Assembly: GCF_029937755.1 (NCBI RefSeq)
Contig: NZ_JAPYPG010000008.1
Span: 62,001-126,000 of the forward strand
Direction: 5' to 3'
DNA from: Henriciella sp.
GTDB lineage: Bacteria; Pseudomonadota; Alphaproteobacteria; Caulobacterales; Hyphomonadaceae
Length of the DNA stretch: 64,000 bases
In this document: positions 34,554 through 43,041 of the stretch, one piece after another
How positions within the stretch are numbered: position 1 is the first letter of the stretch
Layout of the letters: the number at the start of each line of letters is the position of its first letter
Made by a program: the position numbers and the translations under genes
The notes under the pieces: model-generated
Database searches by the model: none
What the model was told of the DNA's origin: nothing
What the model saw: the letters and a program-made list of their open reading frames with translations, nothing else

Positions 34554-35252
34554 CTAGAAGCGGTAGCCGAGACCGAGACCGATGATCACAGGATTGATCT
34601 CGACATCGGCATTGACCTTGACCTTCTCGACGCCGAGCGACGGGCCGAGGGCACTGGACAGATCGACCGTCACATCGGGCTCGATCCAGACCTTCTTCAC
34701 ATCGGCATTGAAGGCCCAGCCGCCTTCCTGGCCGTCCAGGTCATAATCAAAACCTGCCTGCAGCGCGAAGCCGACTGTCGGATCGTATTCGATGCTGTCG
34801 GCGACGGCGCCTTCATCCTCATTGAAGAAGAAGGTCGCGTTCACGCCGGCCCCGACATAGGGCTTGAACGCCGAGCCGGTATCGAAGTGATACTGCAGGG
34901 TCAGCGTCGGTGGCAGCAGCCAGACATCGCCCAGATCGACCGTCGCACCGTCCAGGACACCCGGCACCGTGACGGCTGTGGCCTTCACATCGTGCGGGGT
35001 GACACCGAGGATCAGCTCGGCGGCAATGTTGTCGGTAAAGAAGTAGGTGATGTCGAGCTCCGGCACATACTGATCGCCGATATCGACACTGCCCGGCAGC
35101 GCTGTGCCACCGACAGACAAATCTGCGCCTTCGTCCGGCAGCACCCCGATGACCCGGCCGCGAACCATCCAGTCGCCCGGTTCAGCCATCGCATGGCCTG
35201 CCCCCATCAACGCGGATGCTGCCATAAGGCCAGCCAGAAGACTACGTTTCAT
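34554..35252 (-). CDS. ompW: OmpW-family outer-membrane protein
   Basis: 232 residues, signal peptide MKRSLLAGLMAASALMGAGHAMA, mature 8-stranded beta-barrel. Family features: WMVRGRVIGVLPDEG at the mature start, PELDITYFFTDNIAAELILGVTPHDV, LLPPTLTLQYHF, KPYVGAGVNATFFF and the C-terminal VIIGLGLGYRF ending in Phe as outer-membrane barrels do. OmpW forms a narrow hydrophobic channel in E. coli; here the ligand is unknown. Single-gene unit with a strong terminator. GAGGAGAG lies just before the start. Confidence 0.94.
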   Translation of the reverse strand: MKRSLLAGLMAASALMGAGHAMAEPGDWMVRGRVIGVLPDEGADLSVGGTALPGSVDIGDQYVPELDITYFFTDNIAAELILGVTPHDVKATAVTVPGVLDGATVDLGDVWLLPPTLTLQYHFDTGSAFKPYVGAGVNATFFFNEDEGAVADSIEYDPTVGFALQAGFDYDLDGQEGGWAFNADVKKVWIEPDVTVDLSSALGPSLGVEKVKVNADVEINPVIIGLGLGYRF

Positions 35253-35437
35253 GAAACTCTCCTCAACAAGTGATGAGGACTACTAACCCGCTGGGATAAC
35301 AATGGATATTGGCCCGCTTGTCGCGCGCCGACACACCGCGCGGCATAGTCGCCCGACTAGGGAGAAGCCCCTATGGACCGCGGCTGCAGGCGCGCTTTGG
35401 ACTGGTAATTTTCCCCGAAACGTCCGACATTATACCT

Positions 35438-35923
35438 ATGGCCCACGCAGACGCCGAAACGCACAAGCACGTAAACACCCCCTGCAGCCCGCAGGATATC
35501 GATGCTTTCCTTGCGGAAGCCGAAGCGCTTGCCATCCGCAAGGGCCAGCGGCTGACGAAGATTCGCCGCAAGGTGCTGCGCCTTCTCCTGGAGAGCAATG
35601 AGCCCTCAAAGGCCTATGACCTGCTCGCCAATCTCGATGGCGAGGGGTCGGCCAAGCCGCCAACGGTCTACCGCGCGCTGGACTTCCTGCAGGAGGTCGG
35701 CCTCGCCCACAAGATCGAGAGCCTCAACGCCTATGTCGCCTGCGGCCATACCAGCCACAAACATTCCGCGGTCTTCCTGATCTGCGAGGAGTGCGGGGGT
35801 GCCGAAGAGCTGCATGCGGTCACGACGACGGAAGCGCTGAAGGCCGAGACCGAAGCCGCAGGCTTCAGGATGCGCCATGCCGTGATCGAGGCGCGAGGCA
35901 TCTGCAGGGAATGCGCCTCGTGA
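35438..35923 (+). CDS. zur: Fur-family regulator, Zur type
   Basis: About 161 residues. Winged helix with KGQRLTKIRRKVLRLLLE and PTVYRALDFLQEVGLAHKIESLNAYVAC, the Zur variant of the Fur DNA-binding domain, then ICEECGGAEEL and the C-terminal CREC, giving the two CxxC pairs of the structural zinc site. A His-rich start (MAHADAETHKHVN) is typical of alphaproteobacterial Zur. The ATG at 35438 is preferred; the in-frame sequence upstream looks like leader DNA. Zur represses zinc uptake genes when zinc is sufficient. Its stop overlaps the next gene's start. Confidence 0.88.
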   Translation: MAHADAETHKHVNTPCSPQDIDAFLAEAEALAIRKGQRLTKIRRKVLRLLLESNEPSKAYDLLANLDGEGSAKPPTVYRALDFLQEVGLAHKIESLNAYVACGHTSHKHSAVFLICEECGGAEELHAVTTTEALKAETEAAGFRMRHAVIEARGICRECAS

Positions 35924-36342
35924 GAGCGATTGCGCTGGCCATGCTGGCGCTTGTCGCCCTGCCCGCGCACGCCAATGAAACCGCGTTTGCCCAGGCTGTC
36001 GAAACCGGCGCCTGGCAAGGCTGCGTGTTTGAAGAAGGCTATGATCCTTACCCCATCATCCTGACGCCGCGCGGCGAAGACTTTTTCGTCTCCTATCCGC
36101 ATCTGGAGTGCATCGGTGGCCACAATGTCGATGTGCGCCCGCAAGGCTATGATGCCGTCGAGATCATGGTCATCGACACCGGCCATCAGTGCACGACCAA
36201 TTCGCCGCTCGAATACACCCTGCAGCCCGATGGTCTCCGCATCGACTATTTCGCTGACGAGATCGGCACCTATGCCCTGCTGCGTCCGGCCCCGCCTGGC
36301 GCACCTCCACCGGTCTGCAACACGCCCGAAGCAACATCGTGA
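35920..36342 (+). CDS. Small exported protein downstream of zur, unknown function
   Basis: About 140 residues with signal peptide MRAIALAMLALVALPAHA and four Cys in the mature part (GCVFEEGY, LECIGGH, HQCTTN, PVCNT), probably two disulphides in the periplasm. The preferred start is GTG at 35920 in a GTGA overlap with zur, with AGGGA about 10 nt upstream; an ATG at 35911 would place the same AGGGA directly against the start. No known family. Coupling to zur suggests a zinc-related envelope role, but no obvious metal motif is present. Confidence 0.72.
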   Translation: MRAIALAMLALVALPAHANETAFAQAVETGAWQGCVFEEGYDPYPIILTPRGEDFFVSYPHLECIGGHNVDVRPQGYDAVEIMVIDTGHQCTTNSPLEYTLQPDGLRIDYFADEIGTYALLRPAPPGAPPPVCNTPEATS

Positions 36343-36452
36343 TCGATGTTTCGGTTCGGTTTGGCGGCATCTTCCGATATGAGACGCAGTGACGGGGGCA
36401 AAGACGATTCGCCCCTTCGCTTGAGACGCAACGGGAGACCGCGACGGCCGAC

Positions 36453-37376
36453 ATGATTGATCTCTGGAAGGGAAGCGCCAACACCTGGGACTGTGACGAG
36501 ATGGGGCACATGAATGTGCGCGTCTATCTCGAAAAGGCATTCGAGGGGCTCGGCACAGTGGCAGGCCTCTGCCATCTGAGCCATGTCTACAAACCGAATG
36601 CGCCCTCGACACTGATCCCGCGCGAACAGCACATCCGCTTTATTCGCGAAGTGCATCCGGGCCGTCCGCTCTCGATGACGGGCTGCGTTCTGGAGGTCGG
36701 TGAGACCACGGTGACCGTCTACCAGCAGCTGGTCCACGGAGACGGGACGGTCGCGGCGGCCTTCCGCACCGAGCTGGAACATGTCTCGACCCACAGCCTG
36801 AAGGCGTTCCCCTGGAGCGACCGCACCCGCACCTCCCTCGAGGCGCTGGCCGGCACGCCACCCACGGAAACCGCACCGCGCGGCCTCGACATGGAGAAGT
36901 CGCCCCTTCCCGACGATGAGGTGAGCCGCGCCATCGCCGAGGAACAAGGCGTGCAGGTGATCGGGCTGGGGATGATCCCGCTTCAGCATTGCGATGTGTT
37001 CGGACGGATGGAACCGGCCCGGTTTATTGGCCGGGTCTCTGATTCCGTGCCGAACCTGCTTTATGACTGGCGGACACGCGTTGCTGAATCCGTGCCCGGA
37101 CGGAAGATGGGCGCTGCCGTACTCGAGAACCGCATCGTCTACCGCCGCTGGCCGAAAGCCGGCGACCGTTTCGAGGTCCGCACGGCGCTTGCCGGTGTGC
37201 AGGAGAAGACCCACTCGCTCGTCCACTGGGTGCTCGATCCGCAGACCGGGCTGCCCTGGATGACCGCCGAAGTGGTTGCGATCACCTTCGACATGAATAC
37301 CCGCAAGGCCATCGCGACGCCAAAAGACATGATGGATGACCTGGCCCGCATCGCGCCGGGAGACATTTCGCTTTAA
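36453..37376 (+). CDS. Double-hotdog acyl-CoA thioesterase family protein
   Basis: 307 residues with two hotdog domains. Domain 1 (about 1-130) has WDCDEMGHMNVRVYLEKAFEGL, the hotdog helix motif; domain 2 (about 165-300) has QHCDVFGRMEPARFIGRVSD and VYRRWPKAGDRFEVRTALAG. This resembles acyl-ACP/acyl-CoA thioesterase-like 4HBT proteins; the first domain has the DEMGHMN pattern and the second the DVFGRME pattern, so both could be active. Substrate unknown. GGGAGACC lies upstream of the ATG. Convergent with the alpha/beta hydrolase gene. Confidence 0.82.
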   Translation: MIDLWKGSANTWDCDEMGHMNVRVYLEKAFEGLGTVAGLCHLSHVYKPNAPSTLIPREQHIRFIREVHPGRPLSMTGCVLEVGETTVTVYQQLVHGDGTVAAAFRTELEHVSTHSLKAFPWSDRTRTSLEALAGTPPTETAPRGLDMEKSPLPDDEVSRAIAEEQGVQVIGLGMIPLQHCDVFGRMEPARFIGRVSDSVPNLLYDWRTRVAESVPGRKMGAAVLENRIVYRRWPKAGDRFEVRTALAGVQEKTHSLVHWVLDPQTGLPWMTAEVVAITFDMNTRKAIATPKDMMDDLARIAPGDISL

Positions 37377-37387
37377 GCCCGCCTGCG

Positions 37388-38356
37388 CTAGCCGATGCCG
37401 TGCAGGCTGCGGCGCATCTGGCCTTCATCCCCGGCTGCGAATCCCTCGATCAGCCGCGCAATTGCTGTCGAGAGCTCTTCACGGACCTCATAGGGCGCTT
37501 CCATGGGATGGAAATGCGTCGTGTTCGGACGGTCCTTGAGAACGAGATCCGGATATTTGTCGAGCATCATGTCGGCGACCTTGTCGCTCATCACCGGCTG
37601 GATTTCCGGCCGGAGGATGACCATCGGGATCTTCTTCTTCTTCACCTTCGACAGCGCGCCCCAGGGCTGGTTGCGCTGGGCATTGAACGTGGCGGCCTCC
37701 CAGGCCGGTTCACAGGTTAGCCGCCAGCGCTGGTCATCGCTGTCATAGTGATTGTCGTCCACCCGGTGCAGGCCGTCCATCAGATAGTCGTCGAGAAAGG
37801 GCTCGCGCCATGTCTTGAAGGCACCCCTGCCATTATACGCCTCGCGCGCTTTCTCCGGGCTGGAAAATTCGGCGCGCCGCTTCCTCGCCTGACGGGCCAT
37901 CTGATTTCCGCCACCAAGGAATGAGGGCAGGAAAGGCAGCATGTGTTTCATGAAATAGAAGCGCCGCGTGAGAATGACCGGGTCGACCAGAACCAGCCCC
38001 TTCACCAGGTCGGGTCTTTTGCCGGCAACAAGAAGTGCCACGCAGCCGCCCATGGAATGCCCGCAAAGCACAATCGGCTGGGTCGCGTTCTTCTCGAGGA
38101 AGGTGATTACGTCATCACGATACTTGTGCCAGGATTTGAGCTTCTTCGGCTCGGCTGGCAGCTTCGTGCGCCCATGGCCGCGCATATCCAGCGCCGTGAC
38201 CTTGGTGCGAAGCCCGAGCGGCGCGATCATCGACTGATAGGTCATCGCATTGAAGCCGGTCGCGTGTAGCCACACGGCCGCAATCTCCAGTGCAGGATTG
38301 CCGAAATCAATCGCCTGCATGTCGCCTTCGGCCGTCTCTGTCCGGTATCTCCGCAT
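37388..38356 (-). CDS. Alpha/beta hydrolase
   Basis: About 322 residues. Nucleophile elbow CGHSMGGCVAL, oxyanion region VWLHATGFNA, strand DMRGHGRTKLP, and the late His in NTTHFHPMEAP complete the fold of an alpha/beta-hydrolase; the acid is likely the Asp in the LVLVDPVIL or later strand. The enzyme type (esterase, lipase-like, haloalkane-type) cannot be told. The ATG at 38356 (MRRYRTETAEGD) is chosen; the upstream in-frame sequence reads like intergenic DNA and contains a palindromic stretch (CTTCTGAAATCAGAAG). No signal peptide, so cytoplasmic. Confidence 0.82.
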   Translation of the reverse strand: MRRYRTETAEGDMQAIDFGNPALEIAAVWLHATGFNAMTYQSMIAPLGLRTKVTALDMRGHGRTKLPAEPKKLKSWHKYRDDVITFLEKNATQPIVLCGHSMGGCVALLVAGKRPDLVKGLVLVDPVILTRRFYFMKHMLPFLPSFLGGGNQMARQARKRRAEFSSPEKAREAYNGRGAFKTWREPFLDDYLMDGLHRVDDNHYDSDDQRWRLTCEPAWEAATFNAQRNQPWGALSKVKKKKIPMVILRPEIQPVMSDKVADMMLDKYPDLVLKDRPNTTHFHPMEAPYEVREELSTAIARLIEGFAAGDEGQMRRSLHGIG

Positions 38357-38534
38357 CAGGCCGCTATGAAGACGCGCCGCATGATCGTCCTCTCCTACTC
38401 TACCGGCCGGTTTTTCTTCTGAAATCAGAAGTTTAAAAAACGATGGCCACTGCGAACAAAGCAGAGTCTGCACAGACGCCGGGCAACTTGTAAAGCGCTC
38501 CCGCACGGCCATACACAGTGCAATTCACGCCGCT

Positions 38535-38876
38535 TCAGGCGTCGGTAAGCCTGAAGATCGAGGTCGCCTTGAGAAGCGTCGTCCCGTCTGCCGACAGGGT
38601 GCCGCTCATGAAGATGATGGTCCTTGTCTGCCGATCCACTTTCGAGGAAAGCGCGACCTCGCCACCAGCAAAGTCTGCCCCCGTCACATCCACACTGATG
38701 GAAACGGTCTTTGCAGTCTTCTCGCCGCCCAGGCTGTCGGCATGGGCACGCATGGCCCGGATCATCAGTGCAGAGAGCACCGCCTCTCCGGCCTTCGGCA
38801 GATGGGCTTTCGCCTCCCCCGGGGCTGTGATCTTGATCTCGGGAAGCGTAATGGCGGCGTGGGCAGTCTCTGTCAT
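38535..38876 (-). CDS. Small hotdog-fold thioesterase-like protein
   Basis: About 113 residues. The second half (VALSSKVDRQTRTIIFMSGTLSADG then LLKATSIFRL) matches the C-terminal strands of PaaI-like hotdog thioesterases, and the first half has the central helix (GEAVLSALMIRAMRAHADSL). The usual HGG/D catalytic motif is not obvious, so activity is uncertain. Short for the fold (usual 120-150 residues). It lies just downstream of the terminator of the DUF2780-like gene and probably has its own promoter. Confidence 0.65.
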   Translation of the reverse strand: MTETAHAAITLPEIKITAPGEAKAHLPKAGEAVLSALMIRAMRAHADSLGGEKTAKTVSISVDVTGADFAGGEVALSSKVDRQTRTIIFMSGTLSADGTTLLKATSIFRLTDA

Positions 38877-38903
38877 GCCGGATTTGCTAGTCTGCCGCGG
38901 CGC

Positions 38904-38943
38904 AAAAGAAAAGGCCTGCCGCACGGTGAGTGCAAGGCAGGCC
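38904..38943 (-). terminator. Rho-independent terminator after the 38975-39400 gene
   Basis: GGCCTGCC (38913-38920) pairs with GGCAGGCC (38936-38943), with an inner GCAC/GTGC stem. On the minus strand it is followed by TTTTCTTTT (38912-38904), 32 bp downstream of the gene's stop. Confidence 0.9.
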
Positions 38944-38974
38944 CCTCGATTGGCAAATCTGTTGTGGTGGCCGT

Positions 38975-39400
38975 TCAGGCGACGGCGGTGCGGCGCTCCT
39001 CGCCAGCCTTCGGATCGGTGACGATCAGATCCCCCAGATGGCCGATGCCGCGGACATTGTAGGCCGTTTCCATATGCTGGCCGACGCAGCCGAGCAGCTT
39101 GGCGATCTGGGCGTGGCCGAGGCCGATTTCGTGGAGGCGCGAGAACATCGACATGGAGACGTGCTGGCGTCCGCCCGGTGTCTGTTCGATCAGGCGGGCG
39201 ATGGTGCCTGTGGCCGCGCCTTCCTGTGCGCCGGTCGTGGCAGACAGCGTGCGTGCGCCCGGCATGCGGGAGAAGACTTTCTCGATCAGCGGCGCGCCCT
39301 GGCGCTCTGCCGTATTGAAGAGGACGCCGAGCGCCTGTCGCGTCTGAGTTTCATCCAGTCCGGTTGCTTCAGACGTGGTCCTGATCAGGTCGTTCAACAT
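38975..39400 (-). CDS. Hypothetical protein, DUF2780/DUF2267-like helical
   Basis: 141 residues, all helical: MLNDLIRTTSEATGLDETQ, a pattern of a short N-terminal helix, TRQALGVLFNTAERQGAPLIEKVFSRMPGAR, then a Gly/Thr-rich linker, then MFSRLHEIGLGHAQIAKLLGCV. The arrangement (helix, 'ALGVLF', 'PGA' turn) is reminiscent of DUF2780/DUF2267 proteins but I am not sure of the family. No signal or membrane segment. GGAGG eight nt upstream supports the start. Single-gene unit with its own strong terminator, implying good expression. Function unknown. Confidence 0.68.
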   Translation of the reverse strand: MLNDLIRTTSEATGLDETQTRQALGVLFNTAERQGAPLIEKVFSRMPGARTLSATTGAQEGAATGTIARLIEQTPGGRQHVSMSMFSRLHEIGLGHAQIAKLLGCVGQHMETAYNVRGIGHLGDLIVTDPKAGEERRTAVA

Positions 39401-39563
39401 TGTCAGCCTCCTCAACTTTGCCTCGTAGGCTTAAGAGGATAGGCACCGGCCCTTTGCAGAAAGTTACCGATACCCCCTGCAAATGTTCATTTTTCAGGAT
39501 GAATCCTTAAAGCGCGTTAGGGCCGGGTAAAAATTTTGACCGGTTTTGTTAAGGAATGCGCGG

Positions 39564-41327
39564 CTACATCCGCTCCGGCGCTTCGATACCGAGAATGCCG
39601 AGCCCCGTTTCGAGCTGCTTCAGCACCGCCTCACAAAGCCCGAGGCGCGAGGCCCGGACCGCCGCATCGCTCTCATTCGCGATCGGCGCATCGGCATAGA
39701 GTGCACTGAACGCCTGGGCGAGCGAGTAGACATGCTCGCACAGGATATGCGGCTGGCGTTTGGCGTGGGACTGCGCGAGGGCCTGCGCAAACCCGTCCAT
39801 GGCAAGCACCAGCGCACGTTCGGTGTCGCGCTCGATGGTCACCGCGCCCGGCTCGTGCCCGGCGTCCTTCGCGCGGCGCAGCAGGGATTTGATGCGGACC
39901 GCCGCATAGAGCATGTATGGCCCGGTCTTGCCCTCGAAGCTGGTGAACCGCTCAAGGTCAAAGACATAGTTCGTGGTGCGGACATTCTGCAGGTCGGCAA
40001 AGCGAAGCGCCGCACGGGCGACCAGCTTCGCAATATTGCCGCGCTCTTCCGCCGTGATGTCACCCGACAGGCCCGCCTCACCGATCTTCTTCTCGGCTTC
40101 CTCAAGCGCCATGCGGTTGAGATCAGACAGGCGCAGCACGCCGCCCTCACGGGTCTTGAAGGGCTTGCCGTCGGTGCCGTTCACCGTGCCGAAGCCGATA
40201 TGCTCCATCCGGTCCTCGGCCATCAGCCCGGCCATGTCGGCGGCGCGGAAGACCTGTTCGAAGTGCAGCGCCTGACGCTGATCGACAACATAGAGGATAC
40301 GGTCGGGATGCAGCGTCTCCACACGGTCGACAATCGTTGCAAGGTCGGTGGCATGATAGCCGGTTCCGCCGCGCGAATTGATGACCATGAAGGGCGGCAT
40401 CTCCTTCTTGTCGCTCTCGCGCGAGACACCGATGATCCATGCGCCATCATCGAGCTTGGCGAGGCCCTTTTCCTTCAGGTCCTCGACCATGCCGGGGATC
40501 AGGCCATCGACATCGCTTTCGCCCTTCCAGAGGTCGAACTCGACGCCGAGGAAACTGTAATCGACCTTCAGCGCATCCACCGACACATTGATGAAATGCC
40601 TGAGCAGCGCGCGGTAGCCCGGATGGCCGGACTGCATCTCCGCGACGGCCAGCTGGCTCGCCTCATTGCGCTGCGGGTCTTCCTTCGCCTTGGCCGAGGC
40701 CTGCGGATAGAGCCGGCCAAGATCCTCGATCGTGACCGGCGGCTCGTCCGGATACGGACCTTTGAAGTCCGGATCGAAATAGATGAGGTCCGGCTGCTCG
40801 GCGAAGAGTTCGGTGATGAGGTGGCCCATCTGAAGGCCCCAGTCGCCGAGGTGGGCATCGCCCGTCACATCGTCGCCGAGGAAGCGGAACAGCCGCACCA
40901 TCGTATCGCCGATCACGGCGGAACGCAGATGGCCGACATGCATGGGCTTGGCGACATTCGGCCCGCCAAAATCGATGACGACCTTCTCGGTCTGCTCCAG
41001 CTTTCCGCCGCCGACCTGCGCATCGGTGCGGATGAATTCGGTCTGTTTCGACAGCGCCTCGCCGGAGACGCGGATGTTCAGGAAGCCCGGCCCGGCGACA
41101 TCGACACGCTCAATCGGCCCCTGCCCGGTAATCCGTTCGGCAATCTTCGCCGCCAGGTCACGCGGGATGAGACCAGCTTTCTTCGCCGCGCCCATGCAGC
41201 CATTGCACTGGAAGTCGGCCAGTTCCGGCCGGTCGGAGCGGCGCACGGCGCCCCAGCGCGCTTCGAAGCCTTCCGCTTCAAACGCGGCGGCACACGCCGC
41301 CGAAAGGTCCGTGGCGAGATCGCTCAT
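39564..41327 (-). CDS. argS: Arginyl-tRNA synthetase
   Basis: 587 residues, complete class I aminoacyl-tRNA synthetase. HIGH-type signature AKPMHVGHLRSAVIGD; N-terminal ArgS additional domain (about 1-110); KMSKS is replaced by the loop DGKPFKTREGGVLRL as in most ArgS; C-terminal anticodon-binding domain ends KQLETGLGILGIEAPERM (DALR-type). Essential for arginine charging. Downstream of a small lipoprotein gene on the same strand (21-bp gap), so probably one transcript, although the lipoprotein gene comes last in genomic order and first in transcription. Confidence 0.98.
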   Translation of the reverse strand: MSDLATDLSAACAAAFEAEGFEARWGAVRRSDRPELADFQCNGCMGAAKKAGLIPRDLAAKIAERITGQGPIERVDVAGPGFLNIRVSGEALSKQTEFIRTDAQVGGGKLEQTEKVVIDFGGPNVAKPMHVGHLRSAVIGDTMVRLFRFLGDDVTGDAHLGDWGLQMGHLITELFAEQPDLIYFDPDFKGPYPDEPPVTIEDLGRLYPQASAKAKEDPQRNEASQLAVAEMQSGHPGYRALLRHFINVSVDALKVDYSFLGVEFDLWKGESDVDGLIPGMVEDLKEKGLAKLDDGAWIIGVSRESDKKEMPPFMVINSRGGTGYHATDLATIVDRVETLHPDRILYVVDQRQALHFEQVFRAADMAGLMAEDRMEHIGFGTVNGTDGKPFKTREGGVLRLSDLNRMALEEAEKKIGEAGLSGDITAEERGNIAKLVARAALRFADLQNVRTTNYVFDLERFTSFEGKTGPYMLYAAVRIKSLLRRAKDAGHEPGAVTIERDTERALVLAMDGFAQALAQSHAKRQPHILCEHVYSLAQAFSALYADAPIANESDAAVRASRLGLCEAVLKQLETGLGILGIEAPERM

Positions 41328-41348
41328 GCTGGTCCCCGGTATGTTGTC

Positions 41349-41912
41349 TTATTCGCCCGCGCCGGCATCGAGACGGAAACGGCGGCCCTCGCGGTTGAAG
41401 GCAAGCTGTTCCTCGGTCAGGTCGAACCCGACCATCACCTCGAAGTTGGCGCCGGAAATTGTCGAATCGGCACGCGGGATGACGATGTCATTGATCGTGA
41501 CGGTCTGGCCCGTCACCTTGTCGCCGCCGAAATTGGCATCGACGCTGAAATACTGCTTGGCCAGCACCTTTGAGCTGCGCCGCGTCACAGCGACCCAGTA
41601 GGTATATTCATGCTGGTTCGATGACGCCTTCGGTCCCTTGCCGAACGCCATGTCGATCTCGAGCGAGGCGCGCAGCGGCTGGTCCTCGACATAGCGGCAG
41701 AACAGCTCGATGCCGTTCATCTCACCGGTATAGGCAATATTGGTGTAGCTGTTGTCCTCTCCGTCCATCTCGACGACACGCGAGGCGTCATAGAGGATGG
41801 CGGCCGGCGGGCAGGGACCGGCATTGCTGCGGGTGTCGAGCGCCCGTGTCACGGAATTGCCACCACAGGCGGCAAGCATAAGTCCGGCTGCAATTACAGC
41901 GAATACGCGCAT
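41349..41912 (-). CDS. Lipoprotein, unknown function
   Basis: About 187 residues with signal and lipobox [18 protein letters not shown]. Cys in [18 protein letters not shown] and [11 protein letters not shown]; the rest is beta-rich with an [15 protein letters not shown] stretch and a terminal [14 protein letters not shown] recognise the pattern of a family of uncharacterised alphaproteobacterial lipoproteins but cannot name it. The ATG at 41912 is preferred to 41957 because it gives a standard signal. Transcribed just before argS. Confidence 0.7.
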   Translation of the reverse strand: MRVFAVIAAGLMLAACGGNSVTRALDTRSNAGPCPPAAILYDASRVVEMDGEDNSYTNIAYTGEMNGIELFCRYVEDQPLRASLEIDMAFGKGPKASSNQHEYTYWVAVTRRSSKVLAKQYFSVDANFGGDKVTGQTVTINDIVIPRADSTISGANFEVMVGFDLTEEQLAFNREGRRFRLDAGAGE

Positions 41913-42032
41913 CTTGAATGCCTTGTCACTCTTGGCCTGAGCCTTCAGGCTGTCCATCTGGAATGGGGAGTGTTACCGGGCACCCGCCGATGGCGCAACG
42001 CCCGATCTGCTCACGGTGCAGCAAGGAGAAGC

Positions 42033-42983
42033 ATGGCCCACCGCAAACTCGAAATCAGGCTGGCCGCCCCGCGCGGTTTCTGTGCCGGTGTCGACCGGGC
42101 GATCCAGATCGTCGAGGAAGCCCTTCAGAAATGGGGGGCGCCGGTCTATGTCCGCCACGAGATCGTGCACAACCAGCATGTCGTCTCACGCCTGGAAGGC
42201 CTGGGCGCGGTCTTCGTCGAGGAACTGGACGAATGCCCGCCGGACCGGCCGGTCGTCTTTTCCGCCCATGGCGTGCCGAAAGCCGTGCCGGCCGAAGCCG
42301 AACGCCGCGAGATGATCTATGTCGATGCCACCTGCCCGCTTGTCTCCAAGGTGCATGTCGAGGCTGAGCGCCACCACAAGGCCGGCCGCGAGATCGTCCT
42401 TATCGGCCATGCCGGGCACCCTGAGGTCATCGGCACGATGGGACAGCTGCCGGATGGTGCGATCGAGCTGATCGAGACCGAGGAGGATGCGCGAACCTTC
42501 GAGCCGAAGGACGCCGCCAATGTCGCCTTCGTCACGCAGACCACACTGTCGGTCGATGACACCGCCAGCATCGTCTCCATCCTGCAGGAGCGCTTCCCCG
42601 GCATTGCCACCCCGCACAAGGAAGACATCTGCTACGCCACGACCAATCGGCAGGAAGCGGTAAAGGCAATGTCGGAAGGCTGCGACCTCTTCCTCGTTAT
42701 CGGCGCGGAGACCTCATCCAATTCCAAGCGCCTTGTCGAAGTGGCCAAACGTGCTGGCGCGAAAGACTCTCGGCTGGTCGCCAGTGCGCTGGATGTCGAC
42801 TGGGACTGGTTCGAGAGCGTCGAAACGCTCGGCCTCACCGCTGGCGCCTCGGCCCCTGAGGACCTTGTCCAGGGCCTTATCGCGGCCTGCCGCGCGCGGT
42901 TCGATATCGAGGTCGTACCCGTGACCACGGCCCAGGAGACGGTGACGTTCAAACTGCCGCGCGTGCTGGCGGCGGAAGTCTAG
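42033..42983 (+). CDS. ispH: 4-hydroxy-3-methylbut-2-enyl diphosphate reductase
   Basis: Last enzyme of the MEP isoprenoid pathway: reduces HMBPP to IPP and DMAPP. 316 residues. Three Cys ligands of the iron-sulphur cluster are visible in [11 protein letters not shown] (C17), [11 protein letters not shown] and [10 protein letters not shown], with [14 protein letters not shown] and [18 protein letters not shown] six nt upstream fixes the ATG at 42033. The purB gene follows 58 bp downstream on the same strand. Confidence 0.97.
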   Translation: MAHRKLEIRLAAPRGFCAGVDRAIQIVEEALQKWGAPVYVRHEIVHNQHVVSRLEGLGAVFVEELDECPPDRPVVFSAHGVPKAVPAEAERREMIYVDATCPLVSKVHVEAERHHKAGREIVLIGHAGHPEVIGTMGQLPDGAIELIETEEDARTFEPKDAANVAFVTQTTLSVDDTASIVSILQERFPGIATPHKEDICYATTNRQEAVKAMSEGCDLFLVIGAETSSNSKRLVEVAKRAGAKDSRLVASALDVDWDWFESVETLGLTAGASAPEDLVQGLIAACRARFDIEVVPVTTAQETVTFKLPRVLAAEV

Positions 42984-43041
42984 GGCTTGCCCCTTCTGCC
43001 GACTGGCGTAGAACCCGCGCCATAACGCGAAGAGGCCCGAC

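Noticed and set aside
36346..36363. AACATCG...CGATGTT hairpin around the stop of the gene after zur
   Set aside because: Seven-base stem and no T tract; too weak to call a terminator.
38390..38440. CTTCTGAAATCAGAAG stem as a terminator
   Set aside because: Seven-base arms without a proper T run on the strand that would need it; could be an operator but unsupported.
39546..41573. Long plus-strand open frame opposite argS
   Set aside because: Mirror of a certain gene in GC-rich DNA; its translation is rich in His/Arg/Asp with no domain, and no ribosome site.
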